From Clostridium sp. CAG:221 (lineage in GTDB: Bacteria; Bacillota; Clostridia; Clostridiales; Clostridiaceae): DNA of 64,000 bases. Made by a program: the position numbers and the translations under genes. Positions 16,647-25,304 of the stretch are shown piece after piece (position 1 is the first letter of the stretch; each line of letters opens with the position of its first letter). Under the pieces are notes generated by a model. The model was not told where the DNA came from. It saw only the letters and a list, made by a program, of their open reading frames with translations, and did no database searches. The stretch spans positions 1 through 64,000 of the forward strand of contig FR883405.1 in assembly GCA_000435835.1 (NCBI GenBank). The letters are read 5' to 3'.

Positions 16647-17279
16647 AATAGTAGGATAAAGTTTTATTTTAGGGTTTTTATTCTTTACTTGATATATATA
16701 ATTATTATTAATAAAATTACGTAGGAAATTAAGCTCTTCTTCTGTTTGTAAAGTAAAAGTACATCCATAATAAAACTTATTATCTTTTACATATTTTCTT
16801 ACAGTATCAGTGACTATATTCAAAGTCATATTTTTTAAAGGTAAGTCAATGTTAAAATGAATATCATCTGGTATATCTAATGTTGATTCTAATAATATGC
16901 CATTAATACTTATATCTCTAGCTTTCATTAAAATAGGTTTCTGTAGATTAAAAGTATTTTTATTACCTCTGTTTATACGTTTTACATGAAGAGGTATGCT
17001 TACAGTCATTCTGTGATTTTTCCTTCTTTGTTTTTCTTCTATAAAAATAACGCAATCTATTGTTAAAGCATTATTATATAAGGCTTTAGCTATGCCCTTA
17101 TAGATTATGCAGCCATTTGTTTTAGTAAAAATATTTATTATAAGAGTTTCGTTGATTTTAATCTTATCTGTGTTGTTAAGATGGATTGACATTTGATCGC
17201 AGGCAAATGATACAATTACCCCATCAGATAGCTTATTTCCACTATCAGATTCTACAGTTGCTGAGTGATAAGAATACAA
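16638..17279 (-). CDS. PilZ-domain protein, probable cyclic-di-GMP effector
   Basis: 213 residues. An N-terminal YcgR-like beta domain (residues about 1-90) is followed by a PilZ domain. The c-di-GMP binding motifs are visible: RRxxxR in EEKQRRKNHRM near residue 95 and DxSxxG in KARDISINGILLES near residue 130. YYGCTFTL closes the barrel. Such proteins link cyclic-di-GMP to motility, adhesion or exopolysaccharide; no partner gene is adjacent. The start codon is TTG 17279, placed by GGAGGT six bases upstream. Divergent from 17428. Confidence 0.8.
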   Translation of the reverse strand: MYSYHSATVESDSGNKLSDGVIVSFACDQMSIHLNNTDKIKINETLIINIFTKTNGCIIYKGIAKALYNNALTIDCVIFIEEKQRRKNHRMTVSIPLHVKRINRGNKNTFNLQKPILMKARDISINGILLESTLDIPDDIHFNIDLPLKNMTLNIVTDTVRKYVKDNKFYYGCTFTLQTEEELNFLRNFINNNYIYQVKNKNPKIKLYPTIRN

Positions 17280-17427
17280 AGTGGTACCTCCTTATTTAAA
17301 AAGTATAATTTATTATCGGTATAGTTGTATGGAAAATTAATAAATAATATTATTTATTTGAAAAAAACACAAAAAGTTTCCATAAGCATAATATATTTAT
17401 AAATCAATGATTTAATAAGAGGATGAA

Positions 17428-18366
17428 ATGGCAAAGGAAATAACTGATATTATAGAAGAAATACATGAATATTTTAGCGGATATAATGAATTTGTAAGTG
17501 CTGAAATGGGAGTTATGGCAGAGGAAATTAGGGAGGCAGTCTATGCAATTAATAATAGGAATTTTAGAATTGGCCTTGAAAAATGCGATTTTGTAACTGA
17601 AAAAACAGTAGAAGGTGGTCAGTGCTTAGCTAAAATCATCTTACCAGAGATACAAGTTCCAGAATTAAAGCTAAGCTTATGCAAAAAGACCTTGACATTA
17701 GAAGATAGTAAGATAAATGAGATATGTGAAAAGTTTAAATCTATGATAAAATTACGATATTTTATTGATGATGATGAAATAAGATATTATAGTATGGAAG
17801 ACGAAGGCTGGAATAGGATTGATTTAAGAGAGTCCACTACCAAGAAGAAGATTGAAGAGGTTGGGGAGAAAATCAAGACTGCCACCAATACAGCAGTTGA
17901 AAAAGTAAGTAAGCAAAAGAAAATAGTTACTGATTTACAAGATAATATAACAGATGCATTGAAAAAAGTAGTGAATACATTAGAGCTACCAATGCCATGC
18001 CTTCTTATAAGAAAGAATAAAATTAATATAGGCATAGAAGTAAAATATCCATGTAGTTATGATGCAGTTATAAGTAAAGTTTTGCTACTTGCACAAAAAT
18101 CATCAATGGCAGAAGTCCTTAAGGTTATCTTAGGAGAAATGCTTCAGGTTGTTACAGATATTAAGATAAATATTGAAGATATCTTAAGAGAAGCAGTAAA
18201 AGCCGGAGTTACTGCTTTTAAGGAGACTTTAATTTCTACCTTAAAGCTTTTAAACGTATCAGATATTAATTATGATTATGTAATTTGTAAAGGCATAAAT
18301 GAAACAAATTTAGGAAAATGGGTTGAGCTAAAATCAGATTTATCTAAAGCTATTACAACTAATTAA
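17428..18366 (+). CDS. Soluble protein of unknown function
   Basis: 312 residues, ribosome site AGAGG before ATG 17428. No signal peptide and no membrane helix. The sequence is mixed helix and strand, with a Lys/Thr-rich, probably coiled region at residues about 133-175 (STTKKKIEEVGEKIKTATNT). An amphipathic helical segment, about 210-260, has EVLKVILGEMLQVV. I recognise no domain. It is divergent from the PilZ gene (148-base gap) and convergent with 18416; nothing in the context suggests a job. Confidence 0.55.
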   Translation: MAKEITDIIEEIHEYFSGYNEFVSAEMGVMAEEIREAVYAINNRNFRIGLEKCDFVTEKTVEGGQCLAKIILPEIQVPELKLSLCKKTLTLEDSKINEICEKFKSMIKLRYFIDDDEIRYYSMEDEGWNRIDLRESTTKKKIEEVGEKIKTATNTAVEKVSKQKKIVTDLQDNITDALKKVVNTLELPMPCLLIRKNKINIGIEVKYPCSYDAVISKVLLLAQKSSMAEVLKVILGEMLQVVTDIKINIEDILREAVKAGVTAFKETLISTLKLLNVSDINYDYVICKGINETNLGKWVELKSDLSKAITTN

Positions 18367-18367
18367 T

Positions 18368-18397
18368 AATACGCATCAAAGTGATGCGTATTTTTTT
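18368..18397 (+). terminator. Rho-independent terminator
   Basis: AATACGCATCA / TGATGCGTATT with an AAG loop and a seven-T tail. Confidence 0.9.
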
Positions 18398-18415
18398 AGC
18401 CATGAGAGTAATTAC

Positions 18416-18814
18416 TTATTCTAAAAGATGTAATTTTGAATCCTTAAAAATAAATTCATCAGCATTATTTATATAATAGGTGAAAATATATTTCCTTCTA
18501 AGATTTTTATAATTATTAAAATATATTTCAATTATAAATTCCCGATTTTCACAAGGTGTCATTATACTATATGAAGTTGAAGCATCTAGATTTATTATGA
18601 ACTTATCATCATTTTGAAGGAAAATATTAGTTTGATGATTTTTATCATGACTTATATATTCCGTATTTACACCGCCATAGAGTTTCCAAAAACAAATTGT
18701 AGCACTTTCTTCATTAGATAATGATACTTCACCAAGAATTTTCCAATGGGTACGTATTGAATTATTACAACTGTATTCTTTAAGTTTCTTTATAGCTTTA
18801 AGATATAACTTCAT
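18416..18814 (-). CDS. Hypothetical protein (132 residues)
   Basis: GGAGG stands 7 bases before ATG 18814. Likely an all-beta domain (ICFWKLYGGVNTEYISHD, KFIINLDASTSYSIMTP, REFIIEIYFNNYKN). No signal peptide, no membrane helix and no recognised family. Its 3' end faces the terminator of the convergent gene at 17428. Confidence 0.55.
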   Translation of the reverse strand: MKLYLKAIKKLKEYSCNNSIRTHWKILGEVSLSNEESATICFWKLYGGVNTEYISHDKNHQTNIFLQNDDKFIINLDASTSYSIMTPCENREFIIEIYFNNYKNLRRKYIFTYYINNADEFIFKDSKLHLLE

Positions 18815-18895
18815 TTCCGAGCCTCCTTTTAAGCATATATAAATTAATATTTCTATGGAAATTACCTAAATCCTTCTAAAAAATAAAAATATCTA

Positions 18896-18926
18896 TAAAA
18901 AAAGAGAAGCTATAAAAATAGCTTCC
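18896..18926 (-). terminator. Minus-strand terminator-like hairpin
   Basis: GAAGCTAT / ATAGCTTC with an AAAA loop. The A-rich left flank gives a T-run on the minus strand. It lies upstream of the gene at 18416, in the 346-base gap before the GerMN lipoprotein gene, and may stop read-through from that gene. Confidence 0.5.
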
Positions 18927-18963
18927 TGTATAAGAAAATTAAGTAATATTAATCTATTAATTT

Positions 18964-18981
18964 ATATCTCCTCTAGGAGAT
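18964..18981. promoter_or_regulatory. 18-bp palindrome, possible operator
   Basis: TATCTCCT and AGGAGATA flank two bases, giving a perfect dyad. It sits just before a TATTAT -10-like box (18996-19001) and a strong ribosome site at 19009, so it may control the transcript described at 19023. Confidence 0.4.
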
Positions 18982-19022
18982 AGCGTAAACCCGTATATTA
19001 TAGTAACAAAGGAGGTATATAA

Positions 19023-19079
19023 ATACAAGAAGTAGTTTGTGGAATTATTGGTATACAAAAGAAAATGATAGCAAAATAA
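19023..19079 (+). other. Strong ribosome site with an 18-codon frame but ATA in place of a start codon
   Basis: AAAGGAGGT (19008-19016) is among the best ribosome sites in the window. Six bases later the frame reads ATA-CAA-GAA (19023), giving xQEVVCGIIGIQKKMIAK, then TAA. A plus-strand terminator follows at 19122. With ATG in place of ATA it would be a normal small gene, so either the start was lost by one change or translation begins at ATA. The transcript could also be a non-coding RNA. Confidence 0.3.
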
Positions 19080-19121
19080 TAAAATTTAAGACATGAAACA
19101 GCAACAAAACAATTAACTTAT

Positions 19122-19163
19122 AAAAAATACTCAAATCCTCTTATGGATTTGAGTATTTTTTTA
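19122..19163. terminator. Bidirectional terminator
   Basis: AATACTCAAATCC / GGATTTGAGTATT, a perfect 13-bp stem with A and T tracts on both sides. It ends the GerMN gene (-) and any plus-strand transcript from 19000. Confidence 0.85.
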
Positions 19164-19910
19164 GTTTTTATTATAAGATACTGAAGAATCAAAGTATGGA
19201 GCGTACCAACCATTTTTATCAGCGCTTGGAGCTGCTGTATATTGAATATCATTAAAATATAGAGATATTTTATTTACTTTATAATTATATGCATAAGTAT
19301 TAACTAAAGTGTATATTAGTTCATATGCTGAAGCTGGATCAAGATTCATATATTTTTCAAATGAATTATTGAATTTAACTGTAAGAGCACTGTTAGCAGT
19401 ATCTACTGTAGCATTGCTGACACCAATTTGATCAGATAATACTATAAAGTCGGAGTTGTAGTTATTATTTTGTAATGCAGAAGTTAAAGCAGATACTAAG
19501 GCGTTTTCTTCAACAGTAATATCTTCATCTACATAATATCTTGTTCCGTCAACTGGATTATAAAAGAATAACCTATATGTTTGTGACGAAGTACTAGATT
19601 CTTCAGTGGCAGACAAGTTTTCAGCAGTAGTAATAGTATTAGAAGAAGTAGTAGTTGTTTTTTCAACAACTGAGGAAGTATTGGAATCTTCTTCTGAATT
19701 TTCAGATGTAGTTACATCAGAATCGCTGGTAGTGATTTCACTATCTTGTGAAGCAGATTCATTAACGGATAATGCATCATTTATTAAAGTTTCAGCTTCA
19801 GAATTACTACTGGTATCATCACCATCTAAAGAACTCTTTACTTGGCTACAGCACATAAGTGATAGAGAAAGGAAAAAGCAACAGCTTATACTTAAAAATT
19901 TTCTTTTCAT
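19161..19910 (-). CDS. GerMN-domain lipoprotein
   Basis: 249 residues. The signal peptide ends in a lipobox-like SLMCCS near residue 20, so it is probably lipid-anchored outside the membrane. A Ser/Thr/Glu-rich linker follows (residues about 27-108). A GerMN domain closes the protein (about 110-245; YRLFFYNPVDGTRYYVDEDI, ALVSALTSAL, NSALTVKFN, YELIYTLVNT, INDI-like SLYFNDIQY). GerMN is named from the sporulation and germination protein GerM and binds or senses cell-wall-related ligands; the exact role is unknown. AAGGAG precedes ATG 19910. Confidence 0.8.
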   Translation of the reverse strand: MKRKFLSISCCFFLSLSLMCCSQVKSSLDGDDTSSNSEAETLINDALSVNESASQDSEITTSDSDVTTSENSEEDSNTSSVVEKTTTTSSNTITTAENLSATEESSTSSQTYRLFFYNPVDGTRYYVDEDITVEENALVSALTSALQNNNYNSDFIVLSDQIGVSNATVDTANSALTVKFNNSFEKYMNLDPASAYELIYTLVNTYAYNYKVNKISLYFNDIQYTAAPSADKNGWYAPYFDSSVSYNKN

Positions 19911-20077
19911 AAATTCTACTCCTTACTAAAAAAATATCATACCTATATTATATTACCAAATAATGTAAAATAGAATAGGTATTTTAATAAACTGGAATTA
20001 AATTTAAAAAAATATTATAATTAAGGGGGTTATTGATAAAACTATAAGCAATAACTAATTTATACAGGGGTGATGGT

Positions 20078-20509
20078 TTGAAAATTTCAACTAAGGGAAG
20101 ATATGGTATAAAGGCGCTTATAGACCTGGTAATGAATTCTGAAAATGAAAGTGTAACTTTAAAGACTATATCAAAGAGACAAAACATATCAGAGAGATAT
20201 TTAGAACAGATATTTTCTGCATTAAGAAAGTCAGGAATAATTATTGGAAGAAAAGGTGCACAGGGAGGGTATACTTTAGCTAAAGATCCTAAAGAAATTA
20301 CAATTAGTGAAATACTTAGAGTTCTAGAAGGAGAATCTCTTTTAGTAGACATAAGTAATGATGGAGTAGATGAATTGGAATCATTTATTAATGAGAATCT
20401 TTGGAAAGGGATTAATGATAAGATAAATGAATATTTTAAATCTATAACATTACAGGATTTAGTTGATAAATACCAATTATCTAAAGAAGGAATAATATAT
20501 TATATATAA
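20078..20509 (+). CDS. Rrf2-family transcriptional regulator without cluster cysteines
   Basis: 143 residues. The classic Rrf2 opening MKISTKGRYGIKALIDL, then SERYLEQIFSALRKSGII and KGAQGGYTLAKDPKEITI, marks the winged helix and the wing. The product has no cysteine at all, so it cannot bind an iron-sulfur cluster as IscR or NsrR do; it is closer to CymR-type members, which sense metabolites or partner proteins. The start is TTG 20078 behind CAGGGGTGATGG. No cysteine-synthesis gene is adjacent; the neighbours are a lipoprotein and a nucleotidase. Confidence 0.85.
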   Translation: MKISTKGRYGIKALIDLVMNSENESVTLKTISKRQNISERYLEQIFSALRKSGIIIGRKGAQGGYTLAKDPKEITISEILRVLEGESLLVDISNDGVDELESFINENLWKGINDKINEYFKSITLQDLVDKYQLSKEGIIYYI

Positions 20510-20551
20510 ATAAGGACAGTATTATCTGTCTTTTTTTATTGCAAAAAAATG

Positions 20552-20638
20552 CCGAATGTTTGAAAAATAGTTGATAAAAATATTCGCATAATATATAATA
20601 AACGTATATTTGTGGCGAATAATGGCAAAGTTATTCGG
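20552..20638. promoter_or_regulatory. Cluster of CGAA half-sites upstream of the CpdB-like nucleotidase
   Basis: CCGAATGTT (20552), ATTCGC (20582), GCGAATAA (20615) and TTATTCGG (20631). The last two form an inverted pair, CGAATAA and TTATTCG, separated by 8 bases. The pattern resembles the PurR boxes of Firmicutes (core CCGAAC in inverted pairs). It overlaps the promoter and the presumed transcript start. Confidence 0.4.
20571..20599 (+). promoter_or_regulatory. Sigma-A promoter
   Basis: TTGATA, a 17-base spacer, then TATAAT, with the -10 box ending 55 bases before the start codon. The spacer contains ATTCGCATAA, which recurs in the promoter at 23357. Confidence 0.8.
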
Positions 20639-20654
20639 GATTAGGGGGATGAAA

Positions 20655-22811
20655 ATGTTAAAAAGTAAAAAAAGATTTGTTTCTTTCATGGCGGCTATGG
20701 CTGTTTGTACAGGTTTATTACCTATGAATAGCATAAAAGCTTATGCAGAAGTAAATCAGGGAGAAACAACTACAATTCAAATTTTAGCTACAACAGATGT
20801 ACATGGAAAGTTTAAAAACTATGAGTATGCAACTACTTCTGAAGCAGCTGGAGGATTAAACCAAGTAGCTAAAGTTGTTAGTGATGCAAGAGCAGAAAAT
20901 GAAAATACATTAGTATTAGATAATGGAGATACTATTCAAGGGAATTATAATCATTTATTCTTAACTGAAGAGTATTTAAATTCAAATATTAATCCTATGG
21001 TATTAGCTTTAACTGAAATTGGTTATGATTCAATGACATTAGGAAATCATGAATTTAACTATGGAATGAATATATTAGATATTATAAAAAATCAATTAGA
21101 AGCAGGAGGTACTAATGTTTTATGTGCCAACTTATATAAAGATGGTGAAAGAGTATTTGATCCGTATATAATAAAAGAATATGATGGTATCAGAGTTGCT
21201 GTAATAGGTGTTGTAACTAATCATATTACAAAATGGGATGCAGATAAATTAGTTGGATATACACCAACAAACCCAGCGTTAGAAGTGCAAAAAGTTATAA
21301 AGGAAATAAAAGATAAGGATCTTGCAGATTTATATGTAGTAAGTTCACACGTAGGTGTAGAAGAAGAGTATGGTGATGGAGATGGAGCTTCAACAATTGC
21401 AGAATTAAATCCGGAAGTTTCTTTAATAATTGCTGGTCATAGCCATCAAAGTGTTGTAAGCCAGTATGTAAATGGAGTATTAATAACTCAACCTAAGAAT
21501 GCTGGACAAGCAGTTGCAAAAGTAGAATTAGAAGTTGAAAAAACTGCTGATGGTGTAAATGTTGTTAATAAAGAAGTATCTCATGTTTCATTAAGTGCCA
21601 CTTCAGAAGTAGATGCTAAACTAGATGCTGAGTTAGAGCAAGCTCATCAGTTAGCTTTATCAGATGCAAATAGCGTAATTGGTACTTTAAAAGGAAGTAA
21701 CTTAGCTGAGGATAATGAAATAAAAGGAATACCTCAATCTTTTGTAAGTGATCAAGGTGTTACAGATTTAATTAATGAAGTTCAACTTTACTATAGCGCA
21801 AAACAATTAGCAGATGCAGGAATAAGCATGGAAGATGGTTATCATGTATCAGGTGCAGCAATGCTTTCAGCAACTTCAAATCTTTATGCTGGAGATATAA
21901 CTAAGGCAGGTCTTGCAAATATTTATAAATTTGATAATAAGTTATATACGGTAAAAACTACAGGTAAGCAAATTAAAAAGTACTTAGAGTGGACAGCACA
22001 ATTCTATAATACATTTAAAGATGGAGATTTAAATGTATCATTTGATAGTAACTTTGCATCATTTAAGTATGATATGTTATCAGGAATTACTTATGAAGTA
22101 AATATTTCAAAAGAAGTTGGCGAAAGAGTAGAAAATATTAAGTTTAACGATGGTAAAACTATGGAAGATAGCGATATAGTATATTTAGCAGTTAATGATT
22201 ACAGATACAGCTCTAATTTAGCACCTATCTTTGATGAAGGTGAGCATGAAAAAATATATGAATCAACAAATGATTCATTATCAGATGTAAGAGATATGAT
22301 TGCTGATTATATCGTTAATGTTAAAGGTGGAGTTGTTGAAAGAAAGGTAGATAATAACTGGACTCTTACAGGTGTTAAATATAACGAAGCTTTAAGAAAT
22401 GAAGTAGTAAAATTAATTAATGATGGTACAATTAAATTAGAAATAAGTTATGGTATTGCAGCAGCTTCTTTAACTTTTGAAGATGTTGAAAGACAACTTA
22501 CAGAAGCAGGGCTTACTGAAAAATTAGAAGAATTAAGAAAATTAAATGAAGCAGGAAGCAGTGAAGAAAAAGAACCTTCAAAGGAACCTGGAGAAGGTTC
22601 AGAAGGAATAGTTGAAGAGGAAAAAAATGAATCTTCAGATAAGAAAGATGATACAATTGTTGTAGAAGGAAACAAAAATCCAGAAGTAAATAAGGGAGAT
22701 AAGCTACCGAATACAGGAGCAGAAATTTCATTTGCTATTGTTTTAGCAGGTGCGTTAGCTTTAGTAGGAGCTGGTTTAGCATTAATTAATGAAAAGAAGA
22801 AAATATCATAA
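20655..22811 (+). CDS. Sortase-anchored CpdB-type 2',3'-cyclic phosphodiesterase / 3'-nucleotidase
   Basis: 718 residues. Signal peptide about 1-32 (MLKSKKRFVSFMAAMAVCTG, ending KAYAE). The metallophosphatase domain (about 38-320) has LATTDVHGKF, LDNGDTIQG, LGNHEFNYG, SSHVGVEEEYG and IIAGHSHQ. The C-terminal nucleotidase domain (about 350-600) has VSGAAMLSATSN and YNTFKDGDLNVSF, as in CpdB. A Glu/Lys-rich stalk leads to LPNTG (near residue 687), a hydrophobic helix and NEKKKIS, a sortase signal. It should sit on the cell wall and release phosphate and nucleosides from cyclic nucleotides. The ATG at 20649 touches the GGGGG ribosome site, so 20655 is preferred; it also matches the start of the paralogue at 23419. 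Confidence 0.9.
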   Translation: MLKSKKRFVSFMAAMAVCTGLLPMNSIKAYAEVNQGETTTIQILATTDVHGKFKNYEYATTSEAAGGLNQVAKVVSDARAENENTLVLDNGDTIQGNYNHLFLTEEYLNSNINPMVLALTEIGYDSMTLGNHEFNYGMNILDIIKNQLEAGGTNVLCANLYKDGERVFDPYIIKEYDGIRVAVIGVVTNHITKWDADKLVGYTPTNPALEVQKVIKEIKDKDLADLYVVSSHVGVEEEYGDGDGASTIAELNPEVSLIIAGHSHQSVVSQYVNGVLITQPKNAGQAVAKVELEVEKTADGVNVVNKEVSHVSLSATSEVDAKLDAELEQAHQLALSDANSVIGTLKGSNLAEDNEIKGIPQSFVSDQGVTDLINEVQLYYSAKQLADAGISMEDGYHVSGAAMLSATSNLYAGDITKAGLANIYKFDNKLYTVKTTGKQIKKYLEWTAQFYNTFKDGDLNVSFDSNFASFKYDMLSGITYEVNISKEVGERVENIKFNDGKTMEDSDIVYLAVNDYRYSSNLAPIFDEGEHEKIYESTNDSLSDVRDMIADYIVNVKGGVVERKVDNNWTLTGVKYNEALRNEVVKLINDGTIKLEISYGIAAASLTFEDVERQLTEAGLTEKLEELRKLNEAGSSEEKEPSKEPGEGSEGIVEEEKNESSDKKDDTIVVEGNKNPEVNKGDKLPNTGAEISFAIVLAGALALVGAGLALINEKKKIS

Positions 22812-22816
22812 TAGTT

Positions 22817-22849
22817 AGAGGGAGCATTAGCTCCCTCTATTATTTTTTT
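22817..22849 (+). terminator. Rho-independent terminator
   Basis: AGAGGGAGC / GCTCCCTCT with an ATTA loop and a long T tail. Confidence 0.92.
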
Positions 22850-22911
22850 GTAATAAAAAGTATAGAAAAATACTATAAATAAAAAGGAAAGTAAAATTAT
22901 AGGGGGATATT

Positions 22912-23142
22912 ATGGATTATTTAGAAGGTGAAAATTTAGAAGTATTTGAAAGTCATAAGGCAAAGGTCGTTGAAAATATAACTAAAAGTAAATCAATGGG
23001 AATGAATAAGATTACAGCAATTTTGGCAATAGATGATGAAGATGAGATAATACAAGGAGCATTGATTAGTTGGCTAATAAAAGAAGGATATAGAGTTTCT
23101 TTAAGAAAAGAAGATTATAATATTTTAGTTATTGAATGGTGA
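22912..23142 (+). CDS. Small acidic protein of unknown function (76 residues)
   Basis: AGGGGG stands before ATG 22912. Soluble, with an alpha/beta look (MNKITAILAIDDEDEIIQGA, LISWLIKEGYRVSLRKEDYN, ILVIEW). No cysteines and no membrane helix. It lies between the two surface nucleotidase genes in the same direction, but has its own terminator before and an inverted repeat after, so it is probably separate. No function is assigned. Confidence 0.55.
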   Translation: MDYLEGENLEVFESHKAKVVENITKSKSMGMNKITAILAIDDEDEIIQGALISWLIKEGYRVSLRKEDYNILVIEW

Positions 23143-23160
23143 GAATATGATGTTTTATTT

Positions 23161-23214
23161 AAGGCTCTAATTTTTAGAATAAATAGTGATTATTTTTTTG
23201 AAAAATGGAGCCTT
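23161..23214. repeat. Long imperfect inverted repeat
   Basis: AAGGCTC ... GAGCCTT with an inner TAATTTTT / AAAAATG pairing, 18 bases after the small gene at 22912. No T-run follows, so it may be an RNA stabiliser or weak terminator. Confidence 0.4.
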
Positions 23215-23237
23215 AGTAAAGTGTTAAAAAAGGAATA

Positions 23238-23372
23238 CGAAATATGATGATTTATATAAAAATATTCGTGTTTTGTAAGTATCAGTATACTATGTCAGTA
23301 TTGCTTGATTTAACATAAAAAGTGCAAGAAATTATATACGAATAATGAAAAAAATATTGATATTTTAGTTCG
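23238..23372. promoter_or_regulatory. CGAA half-sites upstream of the UshA-like nucleotidase
   Basis: ACGAAATATG (23237), ATATTCGT (23262), ACGAATAATG (23338) and GTTCGC (23368). CGAATAATG is identical to the motif at 20616. The last TTCG lies in the promoter spacer, exactly as for the other nucleotidase. Confidence 0.4.
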
Positions 23373-23385
23373 CATAAATTATACT
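23357..23385 (+). promoter_or_regulatory. Sigma-A promoter
   Basis: TTGATA, a 17-base spacer, then TATACT. The spacer contains TTCGCATAA, as in the promoter at 20571; the -10 box ends 33 bases before ATG 23419. Confidence 0.8.
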
Positions 23386-23418
23386 ACTATTAGAAAATAA
23401 AAGTATAGGAGGAAACAA

Positions 23419-25251
23419 ATGTTAAAAAGTAAGAAACTTGCAGCTGTTTTATGTGCTGCATCATTATCGTCAAATTTAGTTAATTCAGCAATATCTGTAT
23501 GGGCTGATGAATTAGCAACTATTAACCAACCAACATTAAAGAAAATTGATGTTTTAACTTTTAATGATTTTCACGGAAATGTATTAAAAGATGGAAAGAA
23601 TATTGGAGCAGCAAGATTAGCAGGCGTTATTAATGAATATCAATTAGCAGATGAATTAGATGATACATATGGAGTTGTAACAGTGTCTGCTGGAGATTTA
23701 TATCAAGGGACTGCTATATCAAATCTTACTCAAGGAGCTCCAGTTACAGAAATGTTAAAGGAAATTAACCTTGCTGCTTCAGCAATTGGTAACCATGAAT
23801 TTGACTGGGGTGCTGATAAAATAGCAGGCTGGGCAAATGATGGAGGATTTGAGTTTGTTGCAGCTAATATAGTTTATGAAGGAACAGATACAATAGTTGA
23901 TTTTGCAGAACCTTACATAATAACTGAAAGTGAAGGAGTAAATATTGCTTTTATAGGTATAGCAGGTGAAGATACTGTAACAAGTACAAAGGCTGAAAAT
24001 GTAGAAGGACTTGACTTCCTAGATGCAGTAGAAACATTAGATAAATGGACTCCTATAGCAAGAGCAGAAGGTGCAGATATTGTCATAGCATTAACTCATA
24101 GTGCTGCAACAGAAAATTCTGATGGAACTATTACAGGTGAAGCAGCAGAAATAGCTGAAAATGCTGAAAATATAGATGCAGTAATAGCAGCTCATAATCA
24201 CAAATTTGTAGATGGAATTGTTAATGGTATTCCAGTTGTACAAGCAGGTTACAATGGTAGAGGTTTATCAGTTATAAGCTTTACATTAGATGAAAATAAC
24301 AATATTGTGCAATCTGAAGGAAATACAAGAAAGCTTTATGAAGAAGGAGAGCTTCCTGTAAATAAAGTAGTTGAAGAAAAAGTAAATGAAATTAATGAAA
24401 ATCTTAAACCTATATTAGCAGAAAAGGTTACAGATTTACCATTTGATTTAGAACATGATAGAAATAATGGACTTACACCACTTGGAGTAACAGTTGCAGA
24501 AGCAATGAAAGAAATTGGACAAACTGACGTGGCTATTGCAAATGGTGGAGGAATTAGAGCACCTTTAAGTGCTGGAGATCTTACTGTAGGTGATATGTAT
24601 ACAATCTTACCATTCGATAATCAATTAGTTACATTAAAGGTTACAGGTGCAGATCTTAAGTTATTAATCGAACATGGAATCAACCCACCTTCATTTGGAT
24701 GGGGGCAATTTGCAGGATTAAAAGTATGGTATGATCCTGCAACTGATAAAATTACATCTATGAGATTAGAAGATGGAACTAAAGTTGAAGATGATCAATA
24801 TTACACAGTTACAACAATTGATTTCTTATTAACTGGTGGAGATTCATATGACTTCTCTAATGCTATAGACGTAGTAGATACTTGTGAAGTAATGAGAGAA
24901 GGTATCCAAGCTTATTGGAAAGAAAATGGTATTAAAGCATATGACTATAATTTACTAATTGCTGGAGAAGACACTACAGTAGATGAACCTTCAAAAGATG
25001 AAGTTGTAGGTGGAGATACTGCAGCAGGGGATAAAGAAGAAAACAAAGATGAAGTTAAAGATGAAATAGTATCTGATGACAAAATAGTTGTAGGTGGTAC
25101 TGAAACTGGAAAAACTGAAAATGATAAGAATACTTCAAAGTTACCAAACACTGGTGCACCAATATCAAGTGTACAAGTTGTATTAGCTGCAATGATAGTG
25201 ATGGCTATAGGAGCAGGTATGCTAAGAAATGAAAAATCTAAAGTAGAATAA
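23419..25251 (+). CDS. Sortase-anchored 5'-nucleotidase (UshA/NadN type)
   Basis: 610 residues, start behind AGGAGG. Signal peptide about 1-30 (MLKSKKLAAVLCAASLSSN). The metallophosphatase domain (about 40-300) has DVLTFNDFHGN, VSAGDLYQGT, IGNHEFDWG, LTHSAATEN and AAHNHKFVDG. The nucleotidase C-domain (about 330-510) has IANGGGIRAPL, YTILPFDNQLVTLKVTG and LLTGGDSYDFS. An acidic stalk ends in LPNTG near residue 575, with a helix and a charged tail for sortase attachment. It should hydrolyse extracellular AMP or related nucleotides to nucleosides and phosphate. Together with the CpdB-like protein it would complete the breakdown of nucleic acid fragments at the wall; that link is inference. Confidence 0.9.
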   Translation: MLKSKKLAAVLCAASLSSNLVNSAISVWADELATINQPTLKKIDVLTFNDFHGNVLKDGKNIGAARLAGVINEYQLADELDDTYGVVTVSAGDLYQGTAISNLTQGAPVTEMLKEINLAASAIGNHEFDWGADKIAGWANDGGFEFVAANIVYEGTDTIVDFAEPYIITESEGVNIAFIGIAGEDTVTSTKAENVEGLDFLDAVETLDKWTPIARAEGADIVIALTHSAATENSDGTITGEAAEIAENAENIDAVIAAHNHKFVDGIVNGIPVVQAGYNGRGLSVISFTLDENNNIVQSEGNTRKLYEEGELPVNKVVEEKVNEINENLKPILAEKVTDLPFDLEHDRNNGLTPLGVTVAEAMKEIGQTDVAIANGGGIRAPLSAGDLTVGDMYTILPFDNQLVTLKVTGADLKLLIEHGINPPSFGWGQFAGLKVWYDPATDKITSMRLEDGTKVEDDQYYTVTTIDFLLTGGDSYDFSNAIDVVDTCEVMREGIQAYWKENGIKAYDYNLLIAGEDTTVDEPSKDEVVGGDTAAGDKEENKDEVKDEIVSDDKIVVGGTETGKTENDKNTSKLPNTGAPISSVQVVLAAMIVMAIGAGMLRNEKSKVE

Positions 25252-25268
25252 TAAAATATATTATAAAT

Positions 25269-25304
25269 AAGCTGATATTAAAATGTTTTTAATATCAGCT
25301 TTTT
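25269..25304 (+). terminator. Rho-independent terminator
   Basis: AAGCTGATATTAAAA pairs with TTTTAATATCAGCTT around a short loop, with a T tail. Confidence 0.9.

Noticed and set aside
19606..19929. 107-codon plus-strand frame rich in Val, Ser and Glu
   Set aside because: Antisense of the Ser/Thr-rich linker of the GerMN lipoprotein; composition is explained by that.
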